Shown piece by piece: positions 24,765 to 33,189 of a DNA stretch of 33,405 nucleotides. How positions within the stretch are numbered: position 1 is the stretch's first letter; every line of letters begins with the position of its first letter. The stretch lies in assembly GCA_012513915.1 (NCBI GenBank), contig JAAZBG010000235.1:1-33405 (forward strand), written 5' to 3'. Both the position numbers and the translations under genes were made by a program. This stretch comes from Fibrobacter sp. (GTDB taxonomy: Bacteria > Fibrobacterota > Chitinivibrionia > Chitinivibrionales > Chitinispirillaceae). The notes below the pieces were generated by a model, which saw nothing but the letters and a program-made list of their open reading frames with translations, was not told the DNA's origin and did no database searches.

Positions 24765-26501
24765 TTACTTTTTGTAATACTCAGTATGAAGCAAATGATG
24801 AGCCTTCTCGCTTCCGGGTTTACCGAGAAATTCTTTATACAATTTCTGAATATATGGGTTCTCGTGAGATTTTCTTATCTCTTTTCCAATGTCAATTGCA
24901 TAAATACCCTTCATACGCTGCTCAAGAATATCAGTTTCGGCATGGATAAATGGCTGACCACCACCATTGATACATCCACCGGGGCATGCCATAATCTCAA
25001 TAACATGATATTGACATTCACCACTCTGAATCTTTTCAAGCAGTTTACGTGCATTTCCAAGTCCGCTGCTTACAGCAACCTTTACCTCTGTACCATCAAT
25101 ATCGATTGATGCTTCCTTGATACCATCAAGGCCACGCACTGCTGTAAAGTTTACATCCTTAAGTTCCTTATTTGTCACCCATTCGTATGCAGTACGCAAT
25201 GCAGCTTCGCAGACTCCACCGGTAACACCAAAGATCACTGCAGCACCAGTTGACTCCCCAAGCGGATTGTCAAAATTATCTTCCTGCATTTTAGAAATGT
25301 CAATACCTGCTTCATTGAACATTCTTGCGAGCTCACGTGTTGTCAATACATAGTCGACATCCCGAACACCATCATGTGCGAATTCAGGTCTGCCGGCCTC
25401 ATATTTCTTGGCCTGGCAGGGCATAACCGACACAACAACAAGATTCTCCGGCTTGACACCGATTTTATCTGCATAGTATGTTTTTGCAATCGCACCAAAC
25501 ATCTGCTGCGGCGACTTGCATGTTGATGGAATATTAACGAGATCCGGGAACTGGAATTCAAGGAAATTGACCCATCCTGGACAGCATGATGTAAGAATCG
25601 GAAGATTTTCGTTCTTCTTGAAACGTTCAAGCATCTCAGTCGCTTCTTCCATAATTGTCAAGTCAGCACTGAAATTTGTATCAAAAACGGCATCAAAACC
25701 GATTTTCTTAAGACCGGAAACAAGACGTCCGGTCATATCGGTACCAGGCTCAAGGCCAAACTCTTCACCGATTGCGACACGTACTGCCGGTGCAACCTGA
25801 ACAACGACCTTTTTATTCGGATCACTGAGAGCAGCCCAGACCTTTTTGTTAAAGCTGATACCGGTGAGCGCACCTGTAGGACATACGTTAACACACTGAC
25901 CGCACATCACACAGTTTGTTTTGTCAAGATTTTTCATTTCAGCAGGTGCAACAACAGCTTTGAAACCTCTTCCGTACCCGGAAAGTGCCCCGACAGTCTG
26001 AATTTCATTACATACAGTTTCGCATCTGCGACACATAATACATTTATCAAGATCGCGTTTGATTGCCATGCTGGTTGTATCAACCGGATACTTTGACATT
26101 TCACCTTTATATGACAGGTGATCAACGCCAAACTCACGAGCGAGAGCCTGAAGTTCACAGTCAAGGTTCTTAGGACATGTCAGGCAGTCAAACGGATGAT
26201 CCGACAATAACAGTTCGAGCACGATACGACGGGCCTGAATTACCTCGGGGGTATTTGTTTTTACCACCATGCCATCCTGAACCGGTGTACAGCAGGCAGG
26301 CATCATCTTTGACCGCCCACCCATTTCAACATCAACCATGCAGACACGACATGATCCCACATGGTGTTCCACATTAAAACTTTCAAGGTTCATATGACAA
26401 AGTGTAGGAATATACACACCGTCAAGTTCTTTCGCAGCTTCAAGGATTGTTGCATCCTTGAATACTTCGACTGTTGTATCATTTATCGTTATTTTAGCCA
26501 T
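24765..26501 (-). CDS. hydA: [FeFe] hydrogenase catalytic subunit of an NAD-linked, probably bifurcating enzyme
   Basis: This 578-residue subunit makes or consumes H2 at an H-cluster. An N-terminal [2Fe-2S] domain (Cys35, Cys51, Cys54, Cys70) is followed by the His-ligated [4Fe-4S] site (His102, Cys106, Cys109, Cys115) and two [4Fe-4S] clusters (Cys154/157/160/164 and Cys197/200/203/207). The H-cluster motifs are TSCCPGW (Cys307 ligand, Cys306 proton transfer), MPCQAKKYEA (Cys362) and MACPGGCINGGG (Cys506, Cys510). These are offset by a constant seven residues from the Clostridium pasteurianus enzyme. The partner genes hydB and hydC show it is the NAD-linked multimeric type. It resembles the shorter HndD-like form rather than the longer Thermotoga HydA. 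AAGGAG precedes the ATG. The maturases HydE, HydF and HydG are not in the window. Confidence 0.95.
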   Translation of the reverse strand: MAKITINDTTVEVFKDATILEAAKELDGVYIPTLCHMNLESFNVEHHVGSCRVCMVDVEMGGRSKMMPACCTPVQDGMVVKTNTPEVIQARRIVLELLLSDHPFDCLTCPKNLDCELQALAREFGVDHLSYKGEMSKYPVDTTSMAIKRDLDKCIMCRRCETVCNEIQTVGALSGYGRGFKAVVAPAEMKNLDKTNCVMCGQCVNVCPTGALTGISFNKKVWAALSDPNKKVVVQVAPAVRVAIGEEFGLEPGTDMTGRLVSGLKKIGFDAVFDTNFSADLTIMEEATEMLERFKKNENLPILTSCCPGWVNFLEFQFPDLVNIPSTCKSPQQMFGAIAKTYYADKIGVKPENLVVVSVMPCQAKKYEAGRPEFAHDGVRDVDYVLTTRELARMFNEAGIDISKMQEDNFDNPLGESTGAAVIFGVTGGVCEAALRTAYEWVTNKELKDVNFTAVRGLDGIKEASIDIDGTEVKVAVSSGLGNARKLLEKIQSGECQYHVIEIMACPGGCINGGGQPFIHAETDILEQRMKGIYAIDIGKEIRKSHENPYIQKLYKEFLGKPGSEKAHHLLHTEYYKK

Positions 26502-26548
26502 GAATTAATTACTCCTTATGTACCGTTTCTTTTTCTTTTGTACACCAA

Positions 26549-28438
26549 TCAGCGGATTTCAATTGCGCTGAATTTACATTTTTGATAACAGGCACCACAC
26601 TTAATACATTTTTCCTGATCGATCGTGTGTGGTTGCTTTACTTTACCTGTAATACATCCTACCGGACAGTTACGCGCACATGCTGTACATCCAACACATT
26701 TATCTTCAATGATGTGATAGGACATCAGATTTTTACAAACACCGGCAGTACATTTGTGGTTATTAATATGATCAAGGTATTCGTCTCTAAAGAACCTCAT
26801 TGTTGACAGAACAGGATTCGGTGATGTCTGTCCGAGACCGCAGAGTGATGTTTTCTTGATTGTATTGGCAAGAGCTTCAAGCTTTTCCATTGTATTAGGT
26901 TCTGCTTTACCTTCAGTAATTGACGTAAGCATTTCATGAAGGCGCTTGTTACCTACACGGCATGGAGTACACTTTCCGCAGGATTCATCAAGGGTAAACT
27001 CAAGGTAGAATTTCGCCACATTGACCATACAGTCAGTTTCGTCCATAACAATCATACCACCGGAACCCATCATGGAACCGATTGCAGTAAGATTTTCGTA
27101 GGTAATCGGAGTATCAAGATTCTCTTTTGTTATACAACCGCCTGACGGGCCACCGGTCTGTACCGATTTAAACTCTTTACCGCCGCGAATACCACCACCA
27201 ATATCATAGATGATTTCACGAAGTGTTGTCCCCATAGGTACTTCAACAAGACCGACGTTATTGATCTTACCGGCAAGTGCAAACACTTTAGTGCCTTTTG
27301 ATTTTTCGGTTCCGATTGAGCTGTACCACTGTGCACCTTTAAGAATAATCGGTGGAATGTTTGCATAGGTTTCAACATTGTTAACACAGGTTGGTTTTTC
27401 CCATACGCCGGATTCTGCCGGGAACGGTGGTTTTGTAGTTGGTTCACCACGTTTACCTTCAATACTGCGGATAAGTGCAGTTTCTTCACCGCACACAAAC
27501 GCACCTGCTCCGAATTTGAGTTCGATATCGAAATTAAAGCCGGAACCAAGGATGTTTTTACCAAGCATACCGATTTCGCGGGATTGAGCTATTGCGACCT
27601 GAAGACGATGAATTGCGAGTGGATATTCTGCGCGGATGTAGATATATCCTATGTCAGCACCGACTGCATACCCTGCAATAGTCATTGATTCAAGCACGCT
27701 ACATGGATCACCTTCGAGAATTGAGCGGTCCATAAATGCACCCGGATCACCCTCGTCTGCATTACAAATAATAAACTTTTCAGGACTCCTGAACTTCTTT
27801 GCAGCTTCCCATTTAACACCGGTAGGAAAACCACCTCCGCCACGGCCACGAAGTCCGCTCTGCTTCATGTGGTTGATAACTGCATCACCATCCATTTCTG
27901 TCAAGCACTTTGAAAGCGCCTGGTAACCATCAGCAGCAATATACTCCATAATATTTTCAGGATTAATGATACCGCAGTTACGAAGCGCAATTCTCATTTG
28001 CTTTTTGTAAAACGGCATATCCTTGCTTTTTTCAATTTTCTGTTTCATTGATGGTTCTTCGTAAAGAAGACGCTCAACGCGTTTACCATTGACAATGTGC
28101 GATTCGACAATTTCAGCAGCATCGGATGGTTTTACCATAGTGTAAAACACATTGTCAGGCTGTACGAGTACGATTGGTCCCTTTTCGCAGAAACCAAAAC
28201 ACCCTGTCTTTATTACCTGAATTTTACCTGACAGTCCATGCTTTGCAAGTTCTTCGTTAAGATTGTCAACAATGATTGAACTGTCACTCGAAACGCAGCC
28301 GGTTCCACCACATACCAGAATTTCCCGTTCAAATGCAGTATTTTTCGCACCACCATCAACTCTGAGTCCAAGCATGCAACTATAAGCTTTGTATCTCTCG
28401 AGCAGTTCTTTAGGAGTATTAATGCGTTCTAATTTCAT
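26549..28438 (-). CDS. hydB: NuoF-like NADH/FMN subunit of the [FeFe] hydrogenase
   Basis: This 629-residue subunit binds FMN and NAD(H) and is the probable site of electron bifurcation. An N-terminal thioredoxin-like [2Fe-2S] domain (Cys43, Cys48, Cys80, Cys84) precedes the NuoF core, with the glycine-rich loop LRGRGGGGFPTG (196-207) and NADEGDPGAFMDR (226-238). Then come an SLBB region and a [4Fe-4S] site (ESCGKCTPCR with the later SLCGLGQTSPNP). A C-terminal two-cluster ferredoxin domain has Cys581/584/587/591 and Cys611/614/617/621. This order matches HydB/HndC proteins and not complex I NuoF, which lacks the end domains. Its ATG overlaps the hydC stop by four bases (ATGA), with AGGT seven bases upstream. 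hydA follows after 47 bp. Confidence 0.95.
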   Translation of the reverse strand: MKLERINTPKELLERYKAYSCMLGLRVDGGAKNTAFEREILVCGGTGCVSSDSSIIVDNLNEELAKHGLSGKIQVIKTGCFGFCEKGPIVLVQPDNVFYTMVKPSDAAEIVESHIVNGKRVERLLYEEPSMKQKIEKSKDMPFYKKQMRIALRNCGIINPENIMEYIAADGYQALSKCLTEMDGDAVINHMKQSGLRGRGGGGFPTGVKWEAAKKFRSPEKFIICNADEGDPGAFMDRSILEGDPCSVLESMTIAGYAVGADIGYIYIRAEYPLAIHRLQVAIAQSREIGMLGKNILGSGFNFDIELKFGAGAFVCGEETALIRSIEGKRGEPTTKPPFPAESGVWEKPTCVNNVETYANIPPIILKGAQWYSSIGTEKSKGTKVFALAGKINNVGLVEVPMGTTLREIIYDIGGGIRGGKEFKSVQTGGPSGGCITKENLDTPITYENLTAIGSMMGSGGMIVMDETDCMVNVAKFYLEFTLDESCGKCTPCRVGNKRLHEMLTSITEGKAEPNTMEKLEALANTIKKTSLCGLGQTSPNPVLSTMRFFRDEYLDHINNHKCTAGVCKNLMSYHIIEDKCVGCTACARNCPVGCITGKVKQPHTIDQEKCIKCGACYQKCKFSAIEIR

Positions 28439-28965
28439 GCTTTTACCTCACTTTTATACTGGCTGAGTATTGTTTTTACATCAGCAACATTAAGTCTTCC
28501 GTAGACTTTTTCTCCGACAGTCACAACCGGTGCAAGACCGCAAGCCCCAATACAACGAACAATATCAATTGAGAACTCCATATCCTCTGTTACCTGACCT
28601 GCCTTGATACCAAGCTCTTTCTCGAACTCAGCCAGAATCTTATCTGCGCCTTTAACAAAACAGGCTGTTCCCATGCAAACTGCCACATGGCACTTACCCT
28701 TGGGTTCTGTTGTAAAGTAATTATAAAAACTGATTACGCCGCTGACTTCAGAGTGATGTATCGATAGACGGTTTGCAACGTGAATCTGAACCTCTTCAGG
28801 CAGGTATCCAAAAATTGTCTGTGCCTGGTGAAGAATCCGGATGAGATCACCCTTTCTTCGATTGCTTTTTTTGTCGATACCCAGAGAATCAATGAACGTA
28901 TCAAGTTCATCAAACATCGCCTTCGCAGCTCCCTGTGGCGTGCAAGATTGTGCTGTTGTGCTCAA
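28435..28965 (-). CDS. hydC: NuoE-like [2Fe-2S] subunit of the [FeFe] hydrogenase
   Basis: The 176-residue protein has the helical N-terminal part and thioredoxin-like C-terminal part of NuoE/HndA proteins. The [2Fe-2S] ligands are Cys97, Cys102, Cys138 and Cys142 (CMGTAC and CIGACG). It relays electrons within the HydABC complex. The start is TTG at 28965, with GGAGGG five to six bases upstream; no in-frame ATG gives a complete domain. It is the first gene of the operon hydC-hydB-hydA, and overlaps hydB by four bases. The operon is preceded by a 440-bp AT-rich region that probably holds its control sites. Confidence 0.94.
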   Translation of the reverse strand: MSTTAQSCTPQGAAKAMFDELDTFIDSLGIDKKSNRRKGDLIRILHQAQTIFGYLPEEVQIHVANRLSIHHSEVSGVISFYNYFTTEPKGKCHVAVCMGTACFVKGADKILAEFEKELGIKAGQVTEDMEFSIDIVRCIGACGLAPVVTVGEKVYGRLNVADVKTILSQYKSEVKA

Positions 28966-29407
28966 GCAAACCCTCCAATGAAAAGTTTTTGTATTTTTTT
29001 AATTGACTTTTAATTCTTCCATGAAGTGTACTTTTTCACATAATCATTTTTAAAGTGCATCAACGGTACTTTACTATAATTACAAAACTGTATCTGAAAA
29101 CTTTGTGATTATGGTAAAAATCAAACCTGATTTTAATTGTTTTTATTCTACCCTTGATACATTTTTGTGATATAACATATTTTTGTAAAAATGTTTAATG
29201 TGAAATTTATAACAATATACATTTTTTATACATTTTTAGCAATAATTATTCATTAACTGTAATGTGTTGTATCATACCACTCTATTTTAACAGTTTTGAC
29301 ATGGTATCCCGTTGTAATTGTTGCTATCATTTTCCAAAATGAGGGTGTCAAACGGGGGGGGGTGATACAGTTTTTAGCAGAATCTGTCAGTTCTGCCCGA
29401 AACAATA
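28966..29407. other. Very AT-rich control region upstream of the hydrogenase operon
   Basis: No gene is supported. The part 28985-29285 is strongly AT-rich and includes two TTTGTGAT words, one near 29102 and one near 29165, but neither forms a complete palindrome I would call a Rex, FNR or CRP site. A run of nine G lies at 29354-29362. A short plus-strand frame across 29296-29490 has no ribosome site or protein features and runs antisense to the STAS gene. Confidence 0.4.
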
Positions 29408-29753
29408 CTATAAATCCTGATCTGCCTGCTCAGTCTCAACAAGTTCATCAAAAGCGGCTAATTTTACAGTTTCCATCGCATCTGCATTGAGTCGGAATTT
29501 CAGTTTCTTACCACATTTTTTTTGCAAGGGCTACAACATTAATACAGGCTCCAAAAACCATACTTGTCAAAAGGGGCATGGATGAGAGGTCTATACAGAT
29601 ATTCTCGTAACTTGTTGCGATCAAGCCTTCAGCCACCTCTGTAAAGAGATTTGAGAACTGCGGCATATCACAGCGTACGTCCCTGATTTTTATATAAAAA
29701 AATCTCTTTCCGTTATCAACCTTAAAGAAAAAATCTACCCCTATTCCATCCAT
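29408..29753 (-). pseudogene. STAS-domain protein, frame broken at an A8 run
   Basis: From the ATG at 29753 the frame reads a STAS-like domain (FFYIKIRDVRCDMPQF, ENICIDLSSMPLLTSMVFG, ACINVVALAKK) and then stops at 29508, right after a run of eight A on this strand (29523-29516). If one A is skipped, translation continues as CGKKLKFRLNADAMETVKLA and on to a TAG at 29408. This completes a STAS domain of normal length (114 residues). STAS proteins are anti-anti-sigma factors or relay parts in stress and partner-switching systems; here the Ser in LLTSMVFG lies where the phosphorylated Ser usually is. The break may be a sequencing error, a switchable tract, slippage, or true decay. The gene lies upstream of hydC on the same strand and divergent from the radical SAM gene. 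Confidence 0.75.
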
Positions 29754-29989
29754 TTAAGCACCTCTCTCTAAAATTTTTAATAGTATACCATACTTAAAAA
29801 AGTATGACAAGTGGATATATCATAAGTACCAGACACAAATGTGAATCCAGAAAACCGGTATTTCAGGCAAACTCAGTGATATGAAAAACGTCTCATAGTC
29901 TTTTTTCTTCCCCCGTTTAAAACAGTTAAACTATATTTAGTCGTTATTGTCCAAAAATTTTGCGTTATTTTCGTGAAAGGTCTACCGTT

Positions 29990-31198
29990 ATGGCAAAATT
30001 CCGTGGAAAAGCATTGCTTCCCTGGCCGTTTGTACAACAGTATATACTACCAGGGATTCTTAGCAGTACAGAATCCTGGTACATGATACCACAGCAGATA
30101 AGAAAGTATTTCGGATCCAATGACCCTGAAAAGAATATTCCTGTTAGGCAGATCTCATTGAGGGTCAATGAAGTATGCAACCTCCGGTGCAAGTCCTGCG
30201 GCCAGTGGGGGGAAAACGGACACCTTCGGTTGAAACAGGAACGTGGTGAAAAACTCCAGCAACTTGATTTTGATGTTGTAAAACGGGTGGTTTTTGAAAC
30301 CCGTCACGACAAACCATTCTATTATATATGGGGTGGAGAGCCAACGATGTGGAAACCACTTGTTCCACTTTTTGAGGAACTGGCTCGCCATAAGCTTAAA
30401 GGCTCAATTGTTTCAAACGCTCACGATCTTGACAAATACATCGAAGCTCTTATTGATACCGGTGCACTGCAGATTCTATTTCTCAGCCTTGATGGCTGGG
30501 ATGCTGCATCACAGAATATTATGCGCACCCCCGTAAACGGGCGCAGCGCCGATAACTTTGAAAAAGTAATGGCAATTATTGACAAAGTTGATTCAATTAA
30601 AAAAAAGCGGGGATTAAAATTTCCATTCATTATTCCAATCACGGTTATCTCAAACAACAACTATTCGCACCTTGCTGACATACATAAACTTGTACTTGAC
30701 AAAGCACAACTCCACCCCTATTATTACGGATGGTTTATCACTGAAGAACGTGCGGCACTGCATGAGAAAGTTTTCAAGGATCGCTTTGGTACCGTACCGG
30801 AAAATCATCGCGGCTATCTCAAGTCATGTTTCAATGATGTTGACACAGTGGAAACTGCAAAGCAGATTGAGGAGATCAAACGGTTGTCTGTCGGTAAACC
30901 ATGTGTACCACAGTTTCTCCCCGATATTGAAAAAGAAGCTGATATCAAACGTTACTATGCTGATCACAAATGGAATTGCGGCTATCCTCACTGCGATAGT
31001 ATCTACTACATCGCCGAGATCTCACCTGATGGTCGTGTAACACCGTGTCGTGATTACCAGGATTATACTGCCGGTAATATCAATAACCAGTCATTTTATG
31101 ATATCTGGCATGGTGAAGAGTTCAAGAAATTCCGTCGAGGAATGAAACAAGGTCTTATGCCGGTCTGCACACGTTGCTGCGGACTTCAGGGGTTTTGA
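29990..31198 (+). CDS. Radical SAM protein with SPASM/Twitch-like C-terminal cysteine domain
   Basis: The 402-residue enzyme has the radical SAM cluster motif CNLRCKSCG (Cys63, Cys67, Cys70), which binds the [4Fe-4S] cluster that cleaves S-adenosylmethionine. It is followed by the glycine-rich YYIWGGEPTMW strand and LFLSLDGWD. The C-terminal part has Cys residues in CGYPHCD, the AEISPDGRVTPCRDYQ strand and a final CTRCCG, a pattern of proteins with one or two extra Fe-S clusters (SPASM family). Such enzymes modify peptides or small molecules; no precursor peptide gene is visible next to it, so the substrate is unknown. I start at the ATG at 29990, preceded by AAAGG; a TTG at 29960 would add ten residues. 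It is transcribed away from the STAS gene. Confidence 0.88.
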   Translation: MAKFRGKALLPWPFVQQYILPGILSSTESWYMIPQQIRKYFGSNDPEKNIPVRQISLRVNEVCNLRCKSCGQWGENGHLRLKQERGEKLQQLDFDVVKRVVFETRHDKPFYYIWGGEPTMWKPLVPLFEELARHKLKGSIVSNAHDLDKYIEALIDTGALQILFLSLDGWDAASQNIMRTPVNGRSADNFEKVMAIIDKVDSIKKKRGLKFPFIIPITVISNNNYSHLADIHKLVLDKAQLHPYYYGWFITEERAALHEKVFKDRFGTVPENHRGYLKSCFNDVDTVETAKQIEEIKRLSVGKPCVPQFLPDIEKEADIKRYYADHKWNCGYPHCDSIYYIAEISPDGRVTPCRDYQDYTAGNINNQSFYDIWHGEEFKKFRRGMKQGLMPVCTRCCGLQGF

Positions 31199-31502
31199 TG
31201 TGACAAGTGACGGGTAACGGGTGAATGCCCGGTACCCGTTCACAAGTCGGATTTTGCATAAAACCCGCTTTTAAAAATCTGTTTATTACTTCAAATCGAT
31301 AGATTCTAATCAGTTTTTTCCATTATCGAATACAAGCCACACCAATATCAAACACTTACTGTTTTCTGGCAGAAAACACTTTATTGCTTATGCAGTTCAT
31401 ACCCTTTCTCACATTAGATACAGCGGTTTATATTAAACAATAGAAACGCGCGGATTTTGTTTATCAAAATTATGGTTACTAACAGTAAAAAACGAGGTCG
31501 GT
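31199..31502. other. Intergenic region with an inverted repeat
   Basis: ACGGGTAACGGG (31210-31221) pairs with CCCGGTACCCGT (31228-31239) with one mismatch and a six-base loop. It is a possible terminator for the radical SAM gene, though only a short T run follows. The words TGACAAGTGACGGGTAACGG belong to a low-complexity type also seen near 22165. The remaining AT-rich part should hold the promoter of the next gene. Confidence 0.45.
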
Positions 31503-33104
31503 ATGAAAACTCTTTTCAAAGCAATCGTGTCAGTATTAGCACTCACACTGTCTGTCAACGCCCAAACAAGGTGGCAAACAACTCATCAGGGATCATCCAG
31601 CGGTAACTGCCAACTTTCATCAAGTAAGCTATCTGTCACCCTTCATCCTCATTATGCAGATGTTATTGAGGAAGCAGAGATAACGACTCTTGGTAGCGTC
31701 TGGAGCGGTGATCCGAAGACTCTTGAAATTACCGGGACATTCACTCTAAGCCAAGGCAGCGCAATTCGCTCAATGCTGCTCTGGAATGGGAATACGATCC
31801 TTAAAGCGAAACTGCTTCTCAGAGCCGATGCAGACAGCGCTTATGAAGATGTTGTTGAAAGAGATAAAATCCAGTTTGTCAGCAGAGATCCGGCGATCAT
31901 TCATTATCTGGGAAACGATCAGTACCAGTTTAAAATTTACCCGGTTGACATTAACCAATCACGTAAAATCAGGATTCTCTATACAGTGCCGCTTCAGATT
32001 GAAAATGGACAACCAAAGTTCCAGATTAACACTGCATTTACAAACAATATTAGCGAATTTCCATCGCAGATACCATTTGAAGTATTTCAGAGTGATTCAT
32101 CAGTAAGTAACTGCATTTTACAACATGGAAGTGTGCGTAAATCAGTTGTGTACAATGCAACCTACAATATTCCTATTACTGATTTTCGCGGTCAGTATTA
32201 TGATCATTCAACCAACACATATAGACTCAACGGAGTAATACTATCACCTGTTCTAAAAGAAAAAAGTTTCTGGATTCAATCAAAAATTGACACAGGTGTA
32301 ACAAAAGGAAACTACTATTCTATCATCGCTACTCAGCCTGACACACTGAATAAAATGATTGAAGAAAAAGCATATCAGGGTAAATCACTTAATTTTGAAG
32401 CAAAGATTACCATTGGTGATAAATCTTATATATCAAGCACACAAAAGAACAGTACAATTTGCACCTTTATCAAGACCGACGCAGTATGGGACAGTATTAT
32501 TACATGGAACTGTTATGAAAACGCTAGCGGATTGCGACTCTTCACCTACGACCAGAAATTCGGACAAACAGTAGATTCAGCTTGCTGCCCGACACTCCCT
32601 CTTCTGTGGGCATCCCGGTATTCCCTAAAAGAGAAGAAAACACCTCTTGGCGGACTTTACGGTTTTGTTGACAGCAAAATGAGTCTTCTTGCTCTTGAGG
32701 ATGATACATTATCGAAAGCACTCTATCCGACCTATCAGAATCAGGGTATTCCACTATTGAACGCAAACGAGATTGTTATTAATCCATCAAAACGTCCGAC
32801 AGCACCGCAGGAGAGTATCATTTTTGAGATTGGAACTGCTGTAAAAAATAAGCATGCAATACTGCCGCAGTTCAATATGACCATTGTTAACAATATGCTG
32901 AAAATCCAGTTTGAAAAAACATTCAGCGGTGTATTCAGTGTGGTACTTGTTGATGCACGAGGGAGAACGGTCCAGAAATTTGACAATATACAAATGAAAA
33001 ATCTATCCGCCGAGCTCAAACTGAAGCAGGGACTGAAAGGTACATTCTTTGTCCGGATCGTTACCGGCAAAGACCGTATCAGTAAACAATTGATACTTAA
33101 CTGA
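31503..33104 (+). CDS. Secreted VIT-domain protein with T9SS type A-like sorting tail
   Basis: A signal peptide (MKTLFKAIVSVLALTLSVNA, cleavage likely before Gln21) is followed by a VIT domain (about 38-165), with its typical LLRADADSAYEDVVERD segment, the 'YQFKIYPVDINQSRKIRI' strand and YTVPL. The middle part (about 170-440) is where related proteins carry a VWA domain, but I see no DxSxS metal site. A later stretch, LPLLWASRYSLKEK to YGFVDSKMSLLALEDD, does match the segment that follows VWA in VIT-VWA proteins. The last 80 residues (VNNMLKIQFEKTFSG, VVLVDARGRTVQKF, GLKGTFFVRIVTGK, SKQLILN) look like a T9SS type A sorting domain, so the protein is probably exported to the surface. GAGG lies five bases before the ATG. 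Function unknown, perhaps adhesion. Confidence 0.8.
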   Translation: MKTLFKAIVSVLALTLSVNAQTRWQTTHQGSSSGNCQLSSSKLSVTLHPHYADVIEEAEITTLGSVWSGDPKTLEITGTFTLSQGSAIRSMLLWNGNTILKAKLLLRADADSAYEDVVERDKIQFVSRDPAIIHYLGNDQYQFKIYPVDINQSRKIRILYTVPLQIENGQPKFQINTAFTNNISEFPSQIPFEVFQSDSSVSNCILQHGSVRKSVVYNATYNIPITDFRGQYYDHSTNTYRLNGVILSPVLKEKSFWIQSKIDTGVTKGNYYSIIATQPDTLNKMIEEKAYQGKSLNFEAKITIGDKSYISSTQKNSTICTFIKTDAVWDSIITWNCYENASGLRLFTYDQKFGQTVDSACCPTLPLLWASRYSLKEKKTPLGGLYGFVDSKMSLLALEDDTLSKALYPTYQNQGIPLLNANEIVINPSKRPTAPQESIIFEIGTAVKNKHAILPQFNMTIVNNMLKIQFEKTFSGVFSVVLVDARGRTVQKFDNIQMKNLSAELKLKQGLKGTFFVRIVTGKDRISKQLILN

Positions 33105-33131
33105 GGAATTCCCCGTTAGTGACAAACGCAA

Positions 33132-33152
33132 ATCCGGCCTCCCCGGCCGGAT
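33132..33152. repeat. Perfect GC-rich hairpin
   Basis: ATCCGGCC (33132-33139) and GGCCGGAT (33145-33152) form an eight-base stem with a five-base loop, just before the next terminator. It may stabilise the 3' end of the transcript. Confidence 0.6.
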
Positions 33153-33154
33153 GG

Positions 33155-33189
33155 GAGCGCTGGTTAATTTTCACCAGCGCTCTTTTTTA
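33155..33189 (+). terminator. Strong rho-independent terminator of the VIT-protein gene
   Basis: GAGCGCTGGT (33155-33164) pairs perfectly with ACCAGCGCTC (33173-33182), with an eight-base loop, and TTTTTT follows at once on the + strand. Confidence 0.92.

Noticed and set aside
26549..28438. NuoF of respiratory complex I
   Set aside because: The N-terminal thioredoxin-like and C-terminal ferredoxin domains and the adjacent H-cluster gene show it is a hydrogenase subunit; no other nuo genes are present.
29095..29190. Rex, FNR or CRP binding site ahead of the hydrogenase operon
   Set aside because: Only TGTGAT half-sites are visible; no complete inverted pair with the right spacing.
29296..29490. 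Plus-strand frame of 64 codons
   Set aside because: It crosses the G9 run, has no ribosome site, and is antisense to the restored STAS reading frame.
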